Origin: Chloroflexota bacterium
GTDB lineage: Bacteria > Chloroflexota > Dehalococcoidia > Bin125
Reading direction: 5' to 3'
DNA length: 12,426 nucleotides
NCBI GenBank assembly: GCA_026707335.1
Contig: JAPOXB010000132.1
Coordinates: forward strand, 1-12,426
Shown piece after piece: positions 6,663-12,426 of the stretch. A model generated the notes under the pieces. That model worked only from the letters and a program-made list of their open reading frames with translations. It ran no database searches and was not told the origin of the DNA. The position numbers and the translations under genes are program-made. Numbering within the stretch: the first letter of the stretch is position 1; each line of letters starts with the position of its first letter.

Positions 6663-7181
6663 TTAGGGATCGAACCCGATTTCCCCCAGGAAGTCGGCGA
6701 GGCTCCATGCCGTCAGGCCGAGACGCTCACACGCCGTCGTCATTGCTATCTTGATCGGCACCCGGTCCACCCGATCCTCCGTCACCACGAGAACCCATCG
6801 ACCCGACTGCTGGAACTCCAGGGCTTGAGCCAGCACGTAGGGATCGGCGGGGTCGCCCTCCGCGTCGGGCTCGACGACATCACCCGCGATTCGCATGACT
6901 TCCTGCAGTGTGCGGGTGGATGGTTCGATGGCTCCGCTCATATGCCCGTAGACGTTGAAGGCCCATGTCTCTGGAGTGTCGTGATGTCTATGGCCGCGCA
7001 GTTCTTCGAGGACCGCCCTGGGGAAGTACAGATGACCCTGCTGCACCCTCTCCTTCATGATCTCGAAGAACTCCCACTGACGTTGGGGCGAGACCGCCGC
7101 CTTGACCTGAATGAGGGCCGAAGTGTCGAAAACGGCGATGCGCTCAAGACCGCTGCGGAGTATGTCCTCGCTAGCGCTCAC
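6663..7181 (-). CDS. PIN-like domain protein (DUF4411 type), probable ribonuclease toxin
   Basis: The 172-residue protein looks like a PIN-fold nuclease of the DUF4411 group. PIN domains use a cluster of acidic residues to bind metal and cut RNA. Candidates are D19 in VFDTSAL, E59/E60 in VLEEL, D110 and D113 in GDPADPYVLAQA, and E135/D136 in VVTEDRV. The later stretch VPIKIAMTTACERLGLTAWS (141-160) follows the DUF4411 pattern of an 'IP..CE.LG' segment. It starts at GTG 7181, which overlaps the TGA of the Xre-ImmA/IrrE gene (GTGA, 4 bp). This implies translational coupling, since no strong ribosome binding site is visible. This pairing is a recognised type II toxin-antitoxin arrangement. RNA target and toxicity are inferred. 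The gene is less GC-rich than its neighbours. Confidence 0.82.
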   Translation of the reverse strand: MSASEDILRSGLERIAVFDTSALIQVKAAVSPQRQWEFFEIMKERVQQGHLYFPRAVLEELRGHRHHDTPETWAFNVYGHMSGAIEPSTRTLQEVMRIAGDVVEPDAEGDPADPYVLAQALEFQQSGRWVLVVTEDRVDRVPIKIAMTTACERLGLTAWSLADFLGEIGFDP

Positions 7182-8329
7182 GCCAAGGCGCCGATCTCGT
7201 CGGCGAGCTCCCCGATCTCGGCACCATCAAGACGCAAGTGACGGCGGGCATCAAGCTCATTGAGCCGATTCTCGGATAGTGCCCTCAGGACGACCTTGGC
7301 GGCGCGCGGTCCGACTTCGTTTAGCCTCCGCTTCGGTGCCTTCGGACTGCGCCCGCGGGTAGGGCGCTTGTCGAAGTCGGCAGTCGGCGCAGCCATCACG
7401 ACATCTGCGTACAGTGTGTCGTCCGCTAGGCCTGCTCTGATCAAGGCGACTGCCGTGGCCCGCAGGCTCACGTTGAATTCCGAAGAAAGCTCCTGGACGA
7501 GTGCGAAGTCGGGCTCAACAGCCGCAGCGGCAGTCCGGACCGCCTCACGTAGCGCGTCCGGCGGTAGCACAACTGCACTCGCAACGCCTTCGCACCAACG
7601 CTCAACGTCGTCAGCACCGGGCCCGTGCCCCGCTTCCTCAAGGCACGAGGTTCCTGTTCCCGATCCGAGATGCGCGAGTTCATGCAGCAGCGTGAACATT
7701 CGCGCCTGGGGGTTCTCGCGCGTATTCACCGCGACCAAGGGCGCGAAATCATCGCCGAGTGAGAACCCTCGGAGACCATCGCCGCCAAGCTGCAACTGCA
7801 TGACGAGGATGCGACGACGCTCGAACGCATCGCGCCACGCATTGAACGCGTCCTGAGGTGACGACCAACTCCTCTGATCCGCGAGGGTCAGGCCGAGCCA
7901 TGCGCGCAGTCGGGCACCTGCGTCGTTGATCGAGTGCCCCACAGTGATTCGTGGGATCGCGACGAGCCTTGCTCGATCGTCACTCTCCAGCAGGCTAAGC
8001 AGTCGCTGCATGCGCCGCGCGCGACGCACCTCGATCAACTCCTCTGCGCTCAAGTGTCTTCTTGTCCTCCCAGCAGTAGTTCGCAATCTGGGCGGTAGTT
8101 CGCCAGAGGTCGGGGGCTCGGGGAGGAAGAAGATCGATTTCGGCCGGTGTAGTTTCTTCGCGACCTTGGTGAACTGTCCTTGCGTCGGTCCATCGTGGCC
8201 CGTGATCCACGCCTCGACGGTCGCCGCGTCGATCTTGAGGTCCGCGGCAAGTCCCGCGGCCGAATAGCCGGATTCTTCGATGGCCCATTTGAGAACCTCG
8301 GAGGTCACAGGTGGTCGTGCAGGCGGCAT
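7178..8329 (-). CDS. Xre-type HTH plus ImmA/IrrE-type metallopeptidase fusion, probable antitoxin/regulator
   Basis: This 383-residue two-domain protein binds DNA through an N-terminal HTH. Residues 24-60 show the pattern SAAGLAADLKIDAATVEAW, then PTQGQ and VAKKL, followed by RPKSIFFLPEPP (62-73), the usual linker of this fusion family. The C-terminal COG2856/ImmA-IrrE domain has the zinc motif HELAH (216-220: H216, E217, H220). A likely third ligand is E243 in ERWCEGVASAVVLP (243-256). Relatives cleave repressors or act as antitoxins; here the toxin partner would be the PIN protein encoded just downstream. The frame is open far upstream, but that part is antisense-like noise within the amidase. 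Two starts are reasonable: ATG 8329, used here because it lies after a probable operator, and ATG 8350. Neither has a strong ribosome binding site. Confidence 0.87.
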   Translation of the reverse strand: MPPARPPVTSEVLKWAIEESGYSAAGLAADLKIDAATVEAWITGHDGPTQGQFTKVAKKLHRPKSIFFLPEPPTSGELPPRLRTTAGRTRRHLSAEELIEVRRARRMQRLLSLLESDDRARLVAIPRITVGHSINDAGARLRAWLGLTLADQRSWSSPQDAFNAWRDAFERRRILVMQLQLGGDGLRGFSLGDDFAPLVAVNTRENPQARMFTLLHELAHLGSGTGTSCLEEAGHGPGADDVERWCEGVASAVVLPPDALREAVRTAAAAVEPDFALVQELSSEFNVSLRATAVALIRAGLADDTLYADVVMAAPTADFDKRPTRGRSPKAPKRRLNEVGPRAAKVVLRALSENRLNELDARRHLRLDGAEIGELADEIGALA

Positions 8330-8344
8330 TATCCGGCTCGCTTC

Positions 8345-8359
8345 ACGCATCGAGTGCGT
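8345..8359. promoter_or_regulatory. Palindrome in front of the toxin-antitoxin module, candidate autoregulatory operator
   Basis: ACGCA (8345-8349) and TGCGT (8355-8359) form a perfect inverted repeat around a 5-base centre. It lies immediately downstream of a -10-like TATCAT and upstream of ATG 8329. That is where an Xre-type antitoxin would block its own transcription. Five-base arms are short, so chance is not excluded. Confidence 0.35.
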
Positions 8360-8366
8360 TGCCGGA

Positions 8367-8372
8367 ATGATA
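8367..8372 (-). promoter_or_regulatory. Candidate -10 element of the toxin-antitoxin operon
   Basis: TATCAT on the minus strand matches TATAAT at five of six positions and would start RNA near 8360. No good -35 hexamer lies 16-18 bases upstream (GGGCCA at 17). It sits in the short gap between the amidase stop and the module. Confidence 0.28.
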
Positions 8373-8394
8373 CGGGACCGGAGCCGCGCTGGCC

Positions 8395-9810
8395 CTACCC
8401 CGCGACGGCGGGGCGGGTGCGACCGAAGCCGGTCGCGACCTCGAAGGCGTGGGCGAGTTGCAGCACCTCGAAGTCGGCCTGGTGGCGGCCGACGATCTGC
8501 ACGCCGACGGGGAGACCCTCGGGGGTGAAGCCGGCGGGGACGGAGATCGCGGGCAGGCCGGTGAGGGTGATCGCGTAGCACACGGCCATCCAGTCGATGT
8601 AGGTCTCCATCGCGACGCCGTCGATCTCGCGCACCCAGGGCTGCTCGATGGGGAAGGGCGGCACGGCGGCGGCCGGCAGGACGAGGAAGCGGTAGCGCTG
8701 CATGAACTCGAGCACGCGCTGGTACAGCTCGCTGCGCTTGGCCACGGCTTCCGACACGTCCATGCCCGAGAGGGCCAGCCCCCGCTCCGTATTCCAGATC
8801 ACAGTGTCCTTGATGCGATCGCGGTGCAGGCGCAGGTCGTCGACGCGAGCGCGGGAGGTCGCCCAGGCGCGCAGCGTCTGGAAGATGGCGTCGGCGTCGC
8901 GGAAGTCGGGCTCGCCGTCCTCGACGACGCAGCCCAGCTGCTCGAAGACCCCGCGCTGCGCGTCGATGGTCTGCGTCACGACGGGCTCGACGGGGTAGCG
9001 CCCCAGGTTGCGGCTCCAGGCGACGCGGGCGCCGCGGAAATCGGCGTCGAGGGGGGCGGCGAAGCGGTCGGGCGACTCGGCGATGGCGATGGGCGCGCGC
9101 GGGTCGGGCCCGGCGATGGCGGAGAGCAGCAGCGCGGCGTCGGCGACCGAGCGGGCCATGGGGCCCAGCACGGCGAGCGGCGACCACGCGTCGAGGCTGG
9201 GCCAGGAGGGGACGCGGCCCGGCGAGGGCCGGAAGCCGACGACGTTGCAGAAGCTGGCCGGGTTGCGCAGCGAGCCGCCGAAGTCGGAGCCGTCGGCGAT
9301 GGGAACCATACCGGTGGCCAGGGCGACGGCCGCGCCGCCGCTGCTGCCCCCGCAGCTGCGGGTCGGGTCGTAGGGGTTGCAGGTCGCGCCGAAGACGGGG
9401 TTGAAGGTGTGCGAGCCGGCGCCGAACTCGGGCGTGTTGCTCTTGCCCAGGATGATCGCCCCGGCGGCGCGCAGCCGCTCCACGATGAGGTCGTCCTGGT
9501 CGGGCACGTGGTCGGCGTAGATGGGCGAGCCGAAGGTCGTGCGGATGCCCGCCGTCGAGACGAGGTCCTTGATCACGATGGGCAGTCCGTGCAACGGGCC
9601 GCACGGCCGTCCCGCCGCCAGCGCGGCGTCGGCGTCGTCGGCGTCCGCGAGGGCCCGCTCGGGGATGAGCGTGCAGATCGCGTTGACCCGCGGGTTGACG
9701 CGCTCGATCTGGGCGAGGTGCGCCTCGACGATCTCGCGCGCGGACAACTCCCGGCGGCGGATCAGGCCGGCGAGGTTGCGGGCGGAGCGGAAGTGGAGCG
9801 GGTCGGGGAT
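8395..9810 (-). CDS. Amidase of the amidase signature family, with probable ATC start
   Basis: Amidase-signature enzymes hydrolyse amides with a Ser-cisSer-Lys triad. From the proposed start the 471-residue protein has K81 (LPIVIKD), S156 (CGGSSGG) and the nucleophile S180 (GSDFGGSLR). The spacings of 75 and 24 residues equal those of fatty acid amide hydrolase. Length is normal for the family. The substrate is unknown; GatA of tRNA amidation is unlikely because no gatB/gatC is near. The start is odd: between the in-frame stop at 9880-9882 and TTG 9747 there is no ATG, GTG or TTG. Yet the frame encodes a normal amidase N-terminus (DPLHFRSARNLAGLIRRREL) from ATC 9810, six bases after a GGAGGG. 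TTG 9747 would lose 21 residues, and its GGGAG touches the codon. It diverges from the FAH gene with a 182-bp gap. Confidence 0.9.
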   Translation of the reverse strand: MPDPLHFRSARNLAGLIRRRELSAREIVEAHLAQIERVNPRVNAICTLIPERALADADDADAALAAGRPCGPLHGLPIVIKDLVSTAGIRTTFGSPIYADHVPDQDDLIVERLRAAGAIILGKSNTPEFGAGSHTFNPVFGATCNPYDPTRSCGGSSGGAAVALATGMVPIADGSDFGGSLRNPASFCNVVGFRPSPGRVPSWPSLDAWSPLAVLGPMARSVADAALLLSAIAGPDPRAPIAIAESPDRFAAPLDADFRGARVAWSRNLGRYPVEPVVTQTIDAQRGVFEQLGCVVEDGEPDFRDADAIFQTLRAWATSRARVDDLRLHRDRIKDTVIWNTERGLALSGMDVSEAVAKRSELYQRVLEFMQRYRFLVLPAAAVPPFPIEQPWVREIDGVAMETYIDWMAVCYAITLTGLPAISVPAGFTPEGLPVGVQIVGRHQADFEVLQLAHAFEVATGFGRTRPAVAG

Positions 9811-9816
9811 GGGGAT

Positions 9817-9822
9817 CCCTCC
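9817..9822 (-). promoter_or_regulatory. Shine-Dalgarno sequence that decides the unusual amidase start
   Basis: GGAGGG on the minus strand is followed by six bases and then ATC at 9810. Spacing is ideal for that codon. No canonical start codon lies in the amidase frame within useful reach. Confidence 0.55.
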
Positions 9823-9992
9823 GATGGCGCGGCGCCCGGAGATGGGCGCACGGCCGAGGGTAGCGCGCCGGCCCCTCGCCTACCTGCGCCCCCGTTGGAT
9901 TGCGCGGTCGACGGGGCCGCAGCGATCCGATAGACAAGCGTGGGGCTGATCCCGGCGGAACCGTCGGCCCCGAGACGACAGGGAGACGAGCG

Positions 9993-10736
9993 ATGCGTCT
10001 GGCGCGAATCGAGCACGACGGCAATCCGGCCTGGGCGATCGTCGAGGGGGACGAACTCGCGCTGATCGAGGGCGACCCGTTCGGCGCCCACCAAGCGACG
10101 GGCGAGCGCGTGCCGCTCGACGGAGCGACGCTGCTCTGCCCCGCCACGCCGACGAAGATCGTGGCGATGGCGGTGAACTACCGCAGCCACGGCGCGCCGG
10201 TCGCGACGCCGCAGCCGTTCCTCAAGACGCCCTCCGCGCTGATCGGGCCCGGGCAGTCGATCGTGCTGCCGCCCGACGCGGGCCGCGTGGACGAGGAGGG
10301 GGAGGTGGTGGCCGTGATCGGGCGGCGGGCGAGGGGAATCACGGTCGAGGAGGTCGACGCGCACGTCTTCGGCTTCACCTGCGGCAACGACGTCTCGGCG
10401 CGGGAGTGGCAGCAGGACGACGTGCAGTGGTGGCGCGCCAAGTCGTCCGACACGTTCGCCGCCGTGGGCCCGTGGATCGAGACGGATCTCGACCCGGAGG
10501 CGATCGCCTTCCGGGCGCGCGTGAACGGGGAGATCGTGCAGGACGCGCACACCAGCCAGTTGGTCTTTGGCGTGCGGGAGTGCGTGGCGTTCATCTCGCA
10601 GGTGATGACGCTGGAGCCGGGGGACATCGTCTACACGGGGACGCCCGGCACGACGGCGCAGCTGTCGGCGGGGGACGTGGTGGAGATCGAGGCGGAGGGG
10701 ATCGGCGTGCTGCGCAACCCGGTCGTCGCGGGCTGA
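9993..10736 (+). CDS. Fumarylacetoacetate hydrolase (FAH) family protein
   Basis: FAH-family enzymes cleave or isomerise beta-diketo or oxo-acid compounds with a bound Mg or Mn, often late in aromatic degradation. This 247-residue protein has the common short form: an N-terminal domain of about 50 residues, then the core. NYRSH (62-66), FLKTPSALIGPGQSI (76-90), the metal-ligand segment VDEEGEVVAVIGRR (99-112; likely E102 and E104), GFTCGNDVSARE (127-138; third ligand D133), RAKSSDT (148-154) and TGTPGTTA (215-222) are all in family order. It could be a 2-hydroxyhepta-2,4-diene-1,7-dioate isomerase, an acylpyruvase or an oxaloacetate decarboxylase; the sequence does not decide. ATG 9993 is preceded by GGGAGA six bases away. 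It diverges from the amidase and converges on the ABM gene, its stop abutting a hairpin. Confidence 0.93.
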   Translation: MRLARIEHDGNPAWAIVEGDELALIEGDPFGAHQATGERVPLDGATLLCPATPTKIVAMAVNYRSHGAPVATPQPFLKTPSALIGPGQSIVLPPDAGRVDEEGEVVAVIGRRARGITVEEVDAHVFGFTCGNDVSAREWQQDDVQWWRAKSSDTFAAVGPWIETDLDPEAIAFRARVNGEIVQDAHTSQLVFGVRECVAFISQVMTLEPGDIVYTGTPGTTAQLSAGDVVEIEAEGIGVLRNPVVAG

Positions 10737-10762
10737 CGGCGGTCGGGCCTACCCGTCCGCCG
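10737..10762. terminator. Strong hairpin shared by two convergent genes, candidate bidirectional terminator
   Basis: CGGCGG (10737-10742) pairs with CCGCCG (10757-10762), and CGGG (10744-10747) with CCCG (10752-10755). There is one T-T mismatch and a 4-base loop CCTA: ten pairs, all G-C. It begins directly after the TGA of the FAH gene. Its loop contains the TAG stop of the opposite-strand ABM gene. There is no T-tract on either side, so termination would depend on the stem alone or on Rho. Confidence 0.5.
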
Positions 10763-11078
10763 GCCGCTTCGCCCAGTAGGCGGCGTCGGCGGGGAAGACG
10801 GGCGCCAGCTGCGCGATCTCCACGGGGCCGACGAGCGTGTCGGCGACGGCCTTCCAGGCCGCGTAGTGGGGCGCGCGCTGATGCGCCTCGAAGGCCGCGG
10901 CGTCCTCGTACACCTCGTAGAAGTAATAGGTGTTCTCGTCCGCGGCGTCTTGGAGCACGTTGAACCGCAGGCAGCCCGGCTCGTCGCGTTCCGACCCCAG
11001 GGCATCGACCTCGATCCCGTGCAGGAATCGCTCCCTCTGGTCGGGGTCGATGCGCACCTTGACCCATATCGCGAGCAC
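10749..11078 (-). CDS. ABM (antibiotic biosynthesis monooxygenase-like) domain protein
   Basis: A 109-residue ferredoxin-like alpha+beta barrel protein of the ABM/quinol monooxygenase group. The order is typical: strand LAIWVKVRI (2-10), EPGCLRFNVLQD (33-44), then YYFYEVYEDAAAFEAHQRAP (51-70) with HYAAW (71-75). H66 and H71 fall at the conserved histidine positions. The C-terminus is slightly longer than the roughly 95-residue family core. Some relatives are cofactor-free monooxygenases acting on quinols or polycyclic aromatics, and others (LsrG-like) are isomerases. The substrate here is unknown. GTG 11078 is chosen because GGGGAGG lies five bases upstream and the first strand begins there. 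It overlaps the hairpin shared with the FAH gene at its 3' end. Confidence 0.88.
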   Translation of the reverse strand: MLAIWVKVRIDPDQRERFLHGIEVDALGSERDEPGCLRFNVLQDAADENTYYFYEVYEDAAAFEAHQRAPHYAAWKAVADTLVGPVEIAQLAPVFPADAAYWAKRPADG

Positions 11079-11122
11079 GGAGGCCTCCCCATCGCTGCGG
11101 CCCGTCGGGGCGGAGGGGGACG

Positions 11123-11151
11123 GGCGCCGGGTCAGTCTAGCGGCCGGCGCC
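11123..11151 (-). terminator. Hairpin between the metal permease and the ABM gene
   Basis: GGCGCCGG (11123-11130) and CCGGCGCC (11144-11151) form a perfect 8-bp stem with a 13-base loop, starting about 10 bases after the permease stop on the minus strand. There is no T-tract. Each arm contains the self-complementary GGCGCC, so other pairings compete. It probably marks the end of the importer operon, leaving the ABM gene as a separate unit. Confidence 0.4.
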
Positions 11152-11161
11152 GGACCGGGCG

Positions 11162-11977
11162 CTAGATCGGGCGGCGCTTGAAGATGGCGGCCAGCCCGAA
11201 GAGGGCCGTGGCGACGAGGGCCATGGCGGGGCCCGAGGGCAGGTCGGCGTGGAAGGAGAGGTAGAGGCCGGCGATGGCCGAGATCACGCCGAGGAGCGCG
11301 CCGAGGACCATCACGCCGACGAACCGTTTGGCGAGCAGGTAGGCCGTCGCGGCGGGCGTGATGAGCATCGCCATGACGAGCACGATGCCGGCCGCCTGGA
11401 TGCCGAGCACGATGACGAGCGCGAGCAGGGAGAGCAGGACGTACTCCACGACGCCGGTGCGGATCCCCACCACCTGCGCGCCGACGATGTCGAACGTCGT
11501 GTAAGTGAACTGGCGGTGGAACGCATAGAGCCCGGCGACGACGAGCGCCGTGAGCCCCAGCGAGACGTAGACGTCGGTCTGGGAGACTCCCAGCACCTGG
11601 CCGAGCAGCAGATCCTCGATGTTGACGGTGACGTTGGTCGACTGGGACAGCAAGACGAGGCCCAGCGCGAACATGCCGGCGAAGATGATGCCGATGGACG
11701 TGTCTTCGGTGATGCCGGTCCGCCGCCCCACGGAGCCCATCAGCAGCGCGATGGCGATGCCGGCCGGCACGGCGGCGACGAAGGGGCTGACGCCCAGCAG
11801 GAACGCGACCACCATGCCGGGGAGGACGGAGTGAGCAAGGGCGTCGCCCATGAAGGCGCGCCCCCGCGTGATCACGTAGGCGCCGACCACCGGGCACATG
11901 ATGCCGACGAGCACGGAGACGATCAGCGCCCGCACCATGAAGCTGTACTCGAACGGGCCGACGATGTAATCGATCAT
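11162..11977 (-). CDS. Metal ABC transporter permease (zinc/manganese/iron type, ABC-3 family)
   Basis: This 271-residue inner-membrane subunit forms the metal channel of a binding-protein-dependent importer of the ZnuB/MntB/TroC type. About eight hydrophobic segments are seen. Family signatures are RGRAFMGDALAHSVLPG (38-54), EDTSIGIIFAGMFALG (91-106), NIEDLLLGQVLGVSQTDV (119-136), GIVLVMAMLITPAATAYLL (197-215) and HADLPSGP (243-250). The choice between zinc, manganese and iron cannot be made from this subunit alone. The ATG at 11977 overlaps the TGA of the ATPase gene (ATGA), so the two are co-translated. The solute-binding protein, and any Zur- or MntR-type site, would lie beyond the right edge or elsewhere. 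Confidence 0.94.
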   Translation of the reverse strand: MIDYIVGPFEYSFMVRALIVSVLVGIMCPVVGAYVITRGRAFMGDALAHSVLPGMVVAFLLGVSPFVAAVPAGIAIALLMGSVGRRTGITEDTSIGIIFAGMFALGLVLLSQSTNVTVNIEDLLLGQVLGVSQTDVYVSLGLTALVVAGLYAFHRQFTYTTFDIVGAQVVGIRTGVVEYVLLSLLALVIVLGIQAAGIVLVMAMLITPAATAYLLAKRFVGVMVLGALLGVISAIAGLYLSFHADLPSGPAMALVATALFGLAAIFKRRPI

Positions 11978-12426
11978 GAGGCCGCGCCCACTTGGCGGAG
12001 GTCGGGCGCGAATTCGACCCCGTGCGAGCCGTACAACTCCTCGAGCACGGCCGGCGTGAACGCCTCGTCGGGCGGTCCGCAGGCGCAGACGTGGCAATTG
12101 ATGCAGAGCACCTGGTCGAAGCGCTGGGCGAGGTTGGTGAGATCGTGCGTGGCGAGGAGCACGATGCGGCCCTCGTCGCGGAGGGACTGGAGCACCTCGA
12201 CGATGCCCTCCTGCGCGCCCACGTCGACGCCGCTGAACGCCTCGTCGAGCATGATGACGATCGCCTCCTGCGCCAGGGCGCGGGCGATGAAGACGCGCTG
12301 CCGCTGGCCGCCCGACAACTGCGTGACCGGCGAGGAGCGGTTGTCCCACATGTCCACGCGCTCCAGGCAGAGACGGACCGCCTCCTTGTCGCGCTTGCCG
12401 GGGCGCCGCAGCAGGCCGATGTGGTT
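11974..12426 (-). CDS. Metal ABC transporter ATP-binding protein, N-terminus cut by window edge
   Basis: The last 150 residues of a ZnuC/MntA-like ATPase that drives the importer on the cytoplasmic side. Visible are the ABC signature LSGGQRQR (37-44 of the visible part), Walker B IVIMLDE (56-62), the D-loop SGVD (65-68) and the switch histidine in LATHDL (H94). Walker A is beyond the edge. Two details stand out. The usual DEP after Walker B is DEA. Shortly after the H-loop the segment VLCINCHVCACGPP (107-120) carries four cysteines (108, 111, 114, 116) and a histidine (112) where relatives usually have hydrophobic or basic residues. It ends with FTPAVLEELYGSHGVEF (123-139), typical of the family. 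It overlaps the permease start by 4 bp. Confidence 0.93.
   Translation of the reverse strand, partial: NHIGLLRRPGKRDKEAVRLCLERVDMWDNRSSPVTQLSGGQRQRVFIARALAQEAIVIMLDEAFSGVDVGAQEGIVEVLQSLRDEGRIVLLATHDLTNLAQRFDQVLCINCHVCACGPPDEAFTPAVLEELYGSHGVEFAPDLRQVGAAS

Noticed and set aside
6664..6679. tRNA T-arm-like GGGTTCGATCCC on the - strand, possible attachment site
   Set aside because: It codes the last residues of the PIN protein, the outer stem pairs fail, and no other tRNA arms are present. A similar GGTTCGATCC near 3079-3090 also lacks a tRNA context.
6633..6707. Direct repeat CGAGGCTCCA at 6633-6642 and 6698-6707
   Set aside because: No matching copy was seen at the other end of the toxin-antitoxin module, so it does not look like a target-site duplication; a 10-bp repeat can occur by chance.
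9895..9936. Possible promoter for the FAH gene (TTGGAT or TTGCGC with TAGACA)
   Set aside because: No pairing gives a 16-18 base spacer with a reasonable -10, so the promoter could not be assigned.
8330..10147. Upstream continuation of the Xre-ImmA/IrrE frame over about 600 codons
   Set aside because: This part is an Arg/Pro-rich wrong-frame reading of the amidase. The HTH domain starts right after ATG 8329.

Overview
The window is a very GC-rich, gene-dense bacterial chromosome segment with short gaps, strong GGAGG-type ribosome binding sites and several ATGA/GTGA overlaps. No rRNA, tRNA, CRISPR array or insertion sequence was seen. The gene mix (several acyl-CoA carboxyltransferase paralogs, an amidase, an FAH-family hydrolase, a small ABM protein, an Amt channel and a metal ABC importer) suits a high-GC heterotroph, perhaps Chloroflexota or Actinomycetota. 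That placement is only a guess from composition and gene style; nothing here is phylogenetically decisive.

Layout. Positions 1-1360 (-) hold a carboxyltransferase cut by the window edge, and 1474-2859 (-) an ammonium channel. A 313-bp divergent control region (2860-3172) separates amt from a small four-helix membrane protein (3173-3595, +). Positions 3632-6558 (-) carry two carboxyltransferase-fold genes in tandem: the upstream one has recognisable oxyanion loops, the downstream one has lost most of them. Positions 6663-8329 (-) hold a probable toxin-antitoxin module: a PIN-like (DUF4411-type) protein preceded by an Xre-ImmA/IrrE protein with a GTGA overlap. This block is less GC-rich than its flanks. 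An amidase (8395-9810, -) diverges from an FAH-family hydrolase (9993-10736, +), which converges on an ABM-domain protein (10749-11078, -) through a strong shared hairpin. Positions 11162-12426 (-) encode the permease and the C-terminal part of the ATPase of a zinc/manganese-type ABC importer.

How the genes work together. The two carboxyltransferases at 3632-6558 probably form one mixed complex that uses a biotin carboxylase and biotin carrier encoded elsewhere. The amidase, FAH hydrolase and ABM protein could serve breakdown of amide or aromatic compounds, but only their proximity supports this. Amt and the metal importer are independent nutrient uptake systems.

The observations most worth checking are: the active-plus-degenerate carboxyltransferase pair; an amidase whose only well-placed start is a non-canonical ATC behind a perfect Shine-Dalgarno; a Cys/His cluster in the metal-importer ATPase; mutually exclusive hairpins in the amt leader; a -10 element plus palindrome in front of the toxin-antitoxin module; and a convergent hairpin whose loop carries a stop codon.
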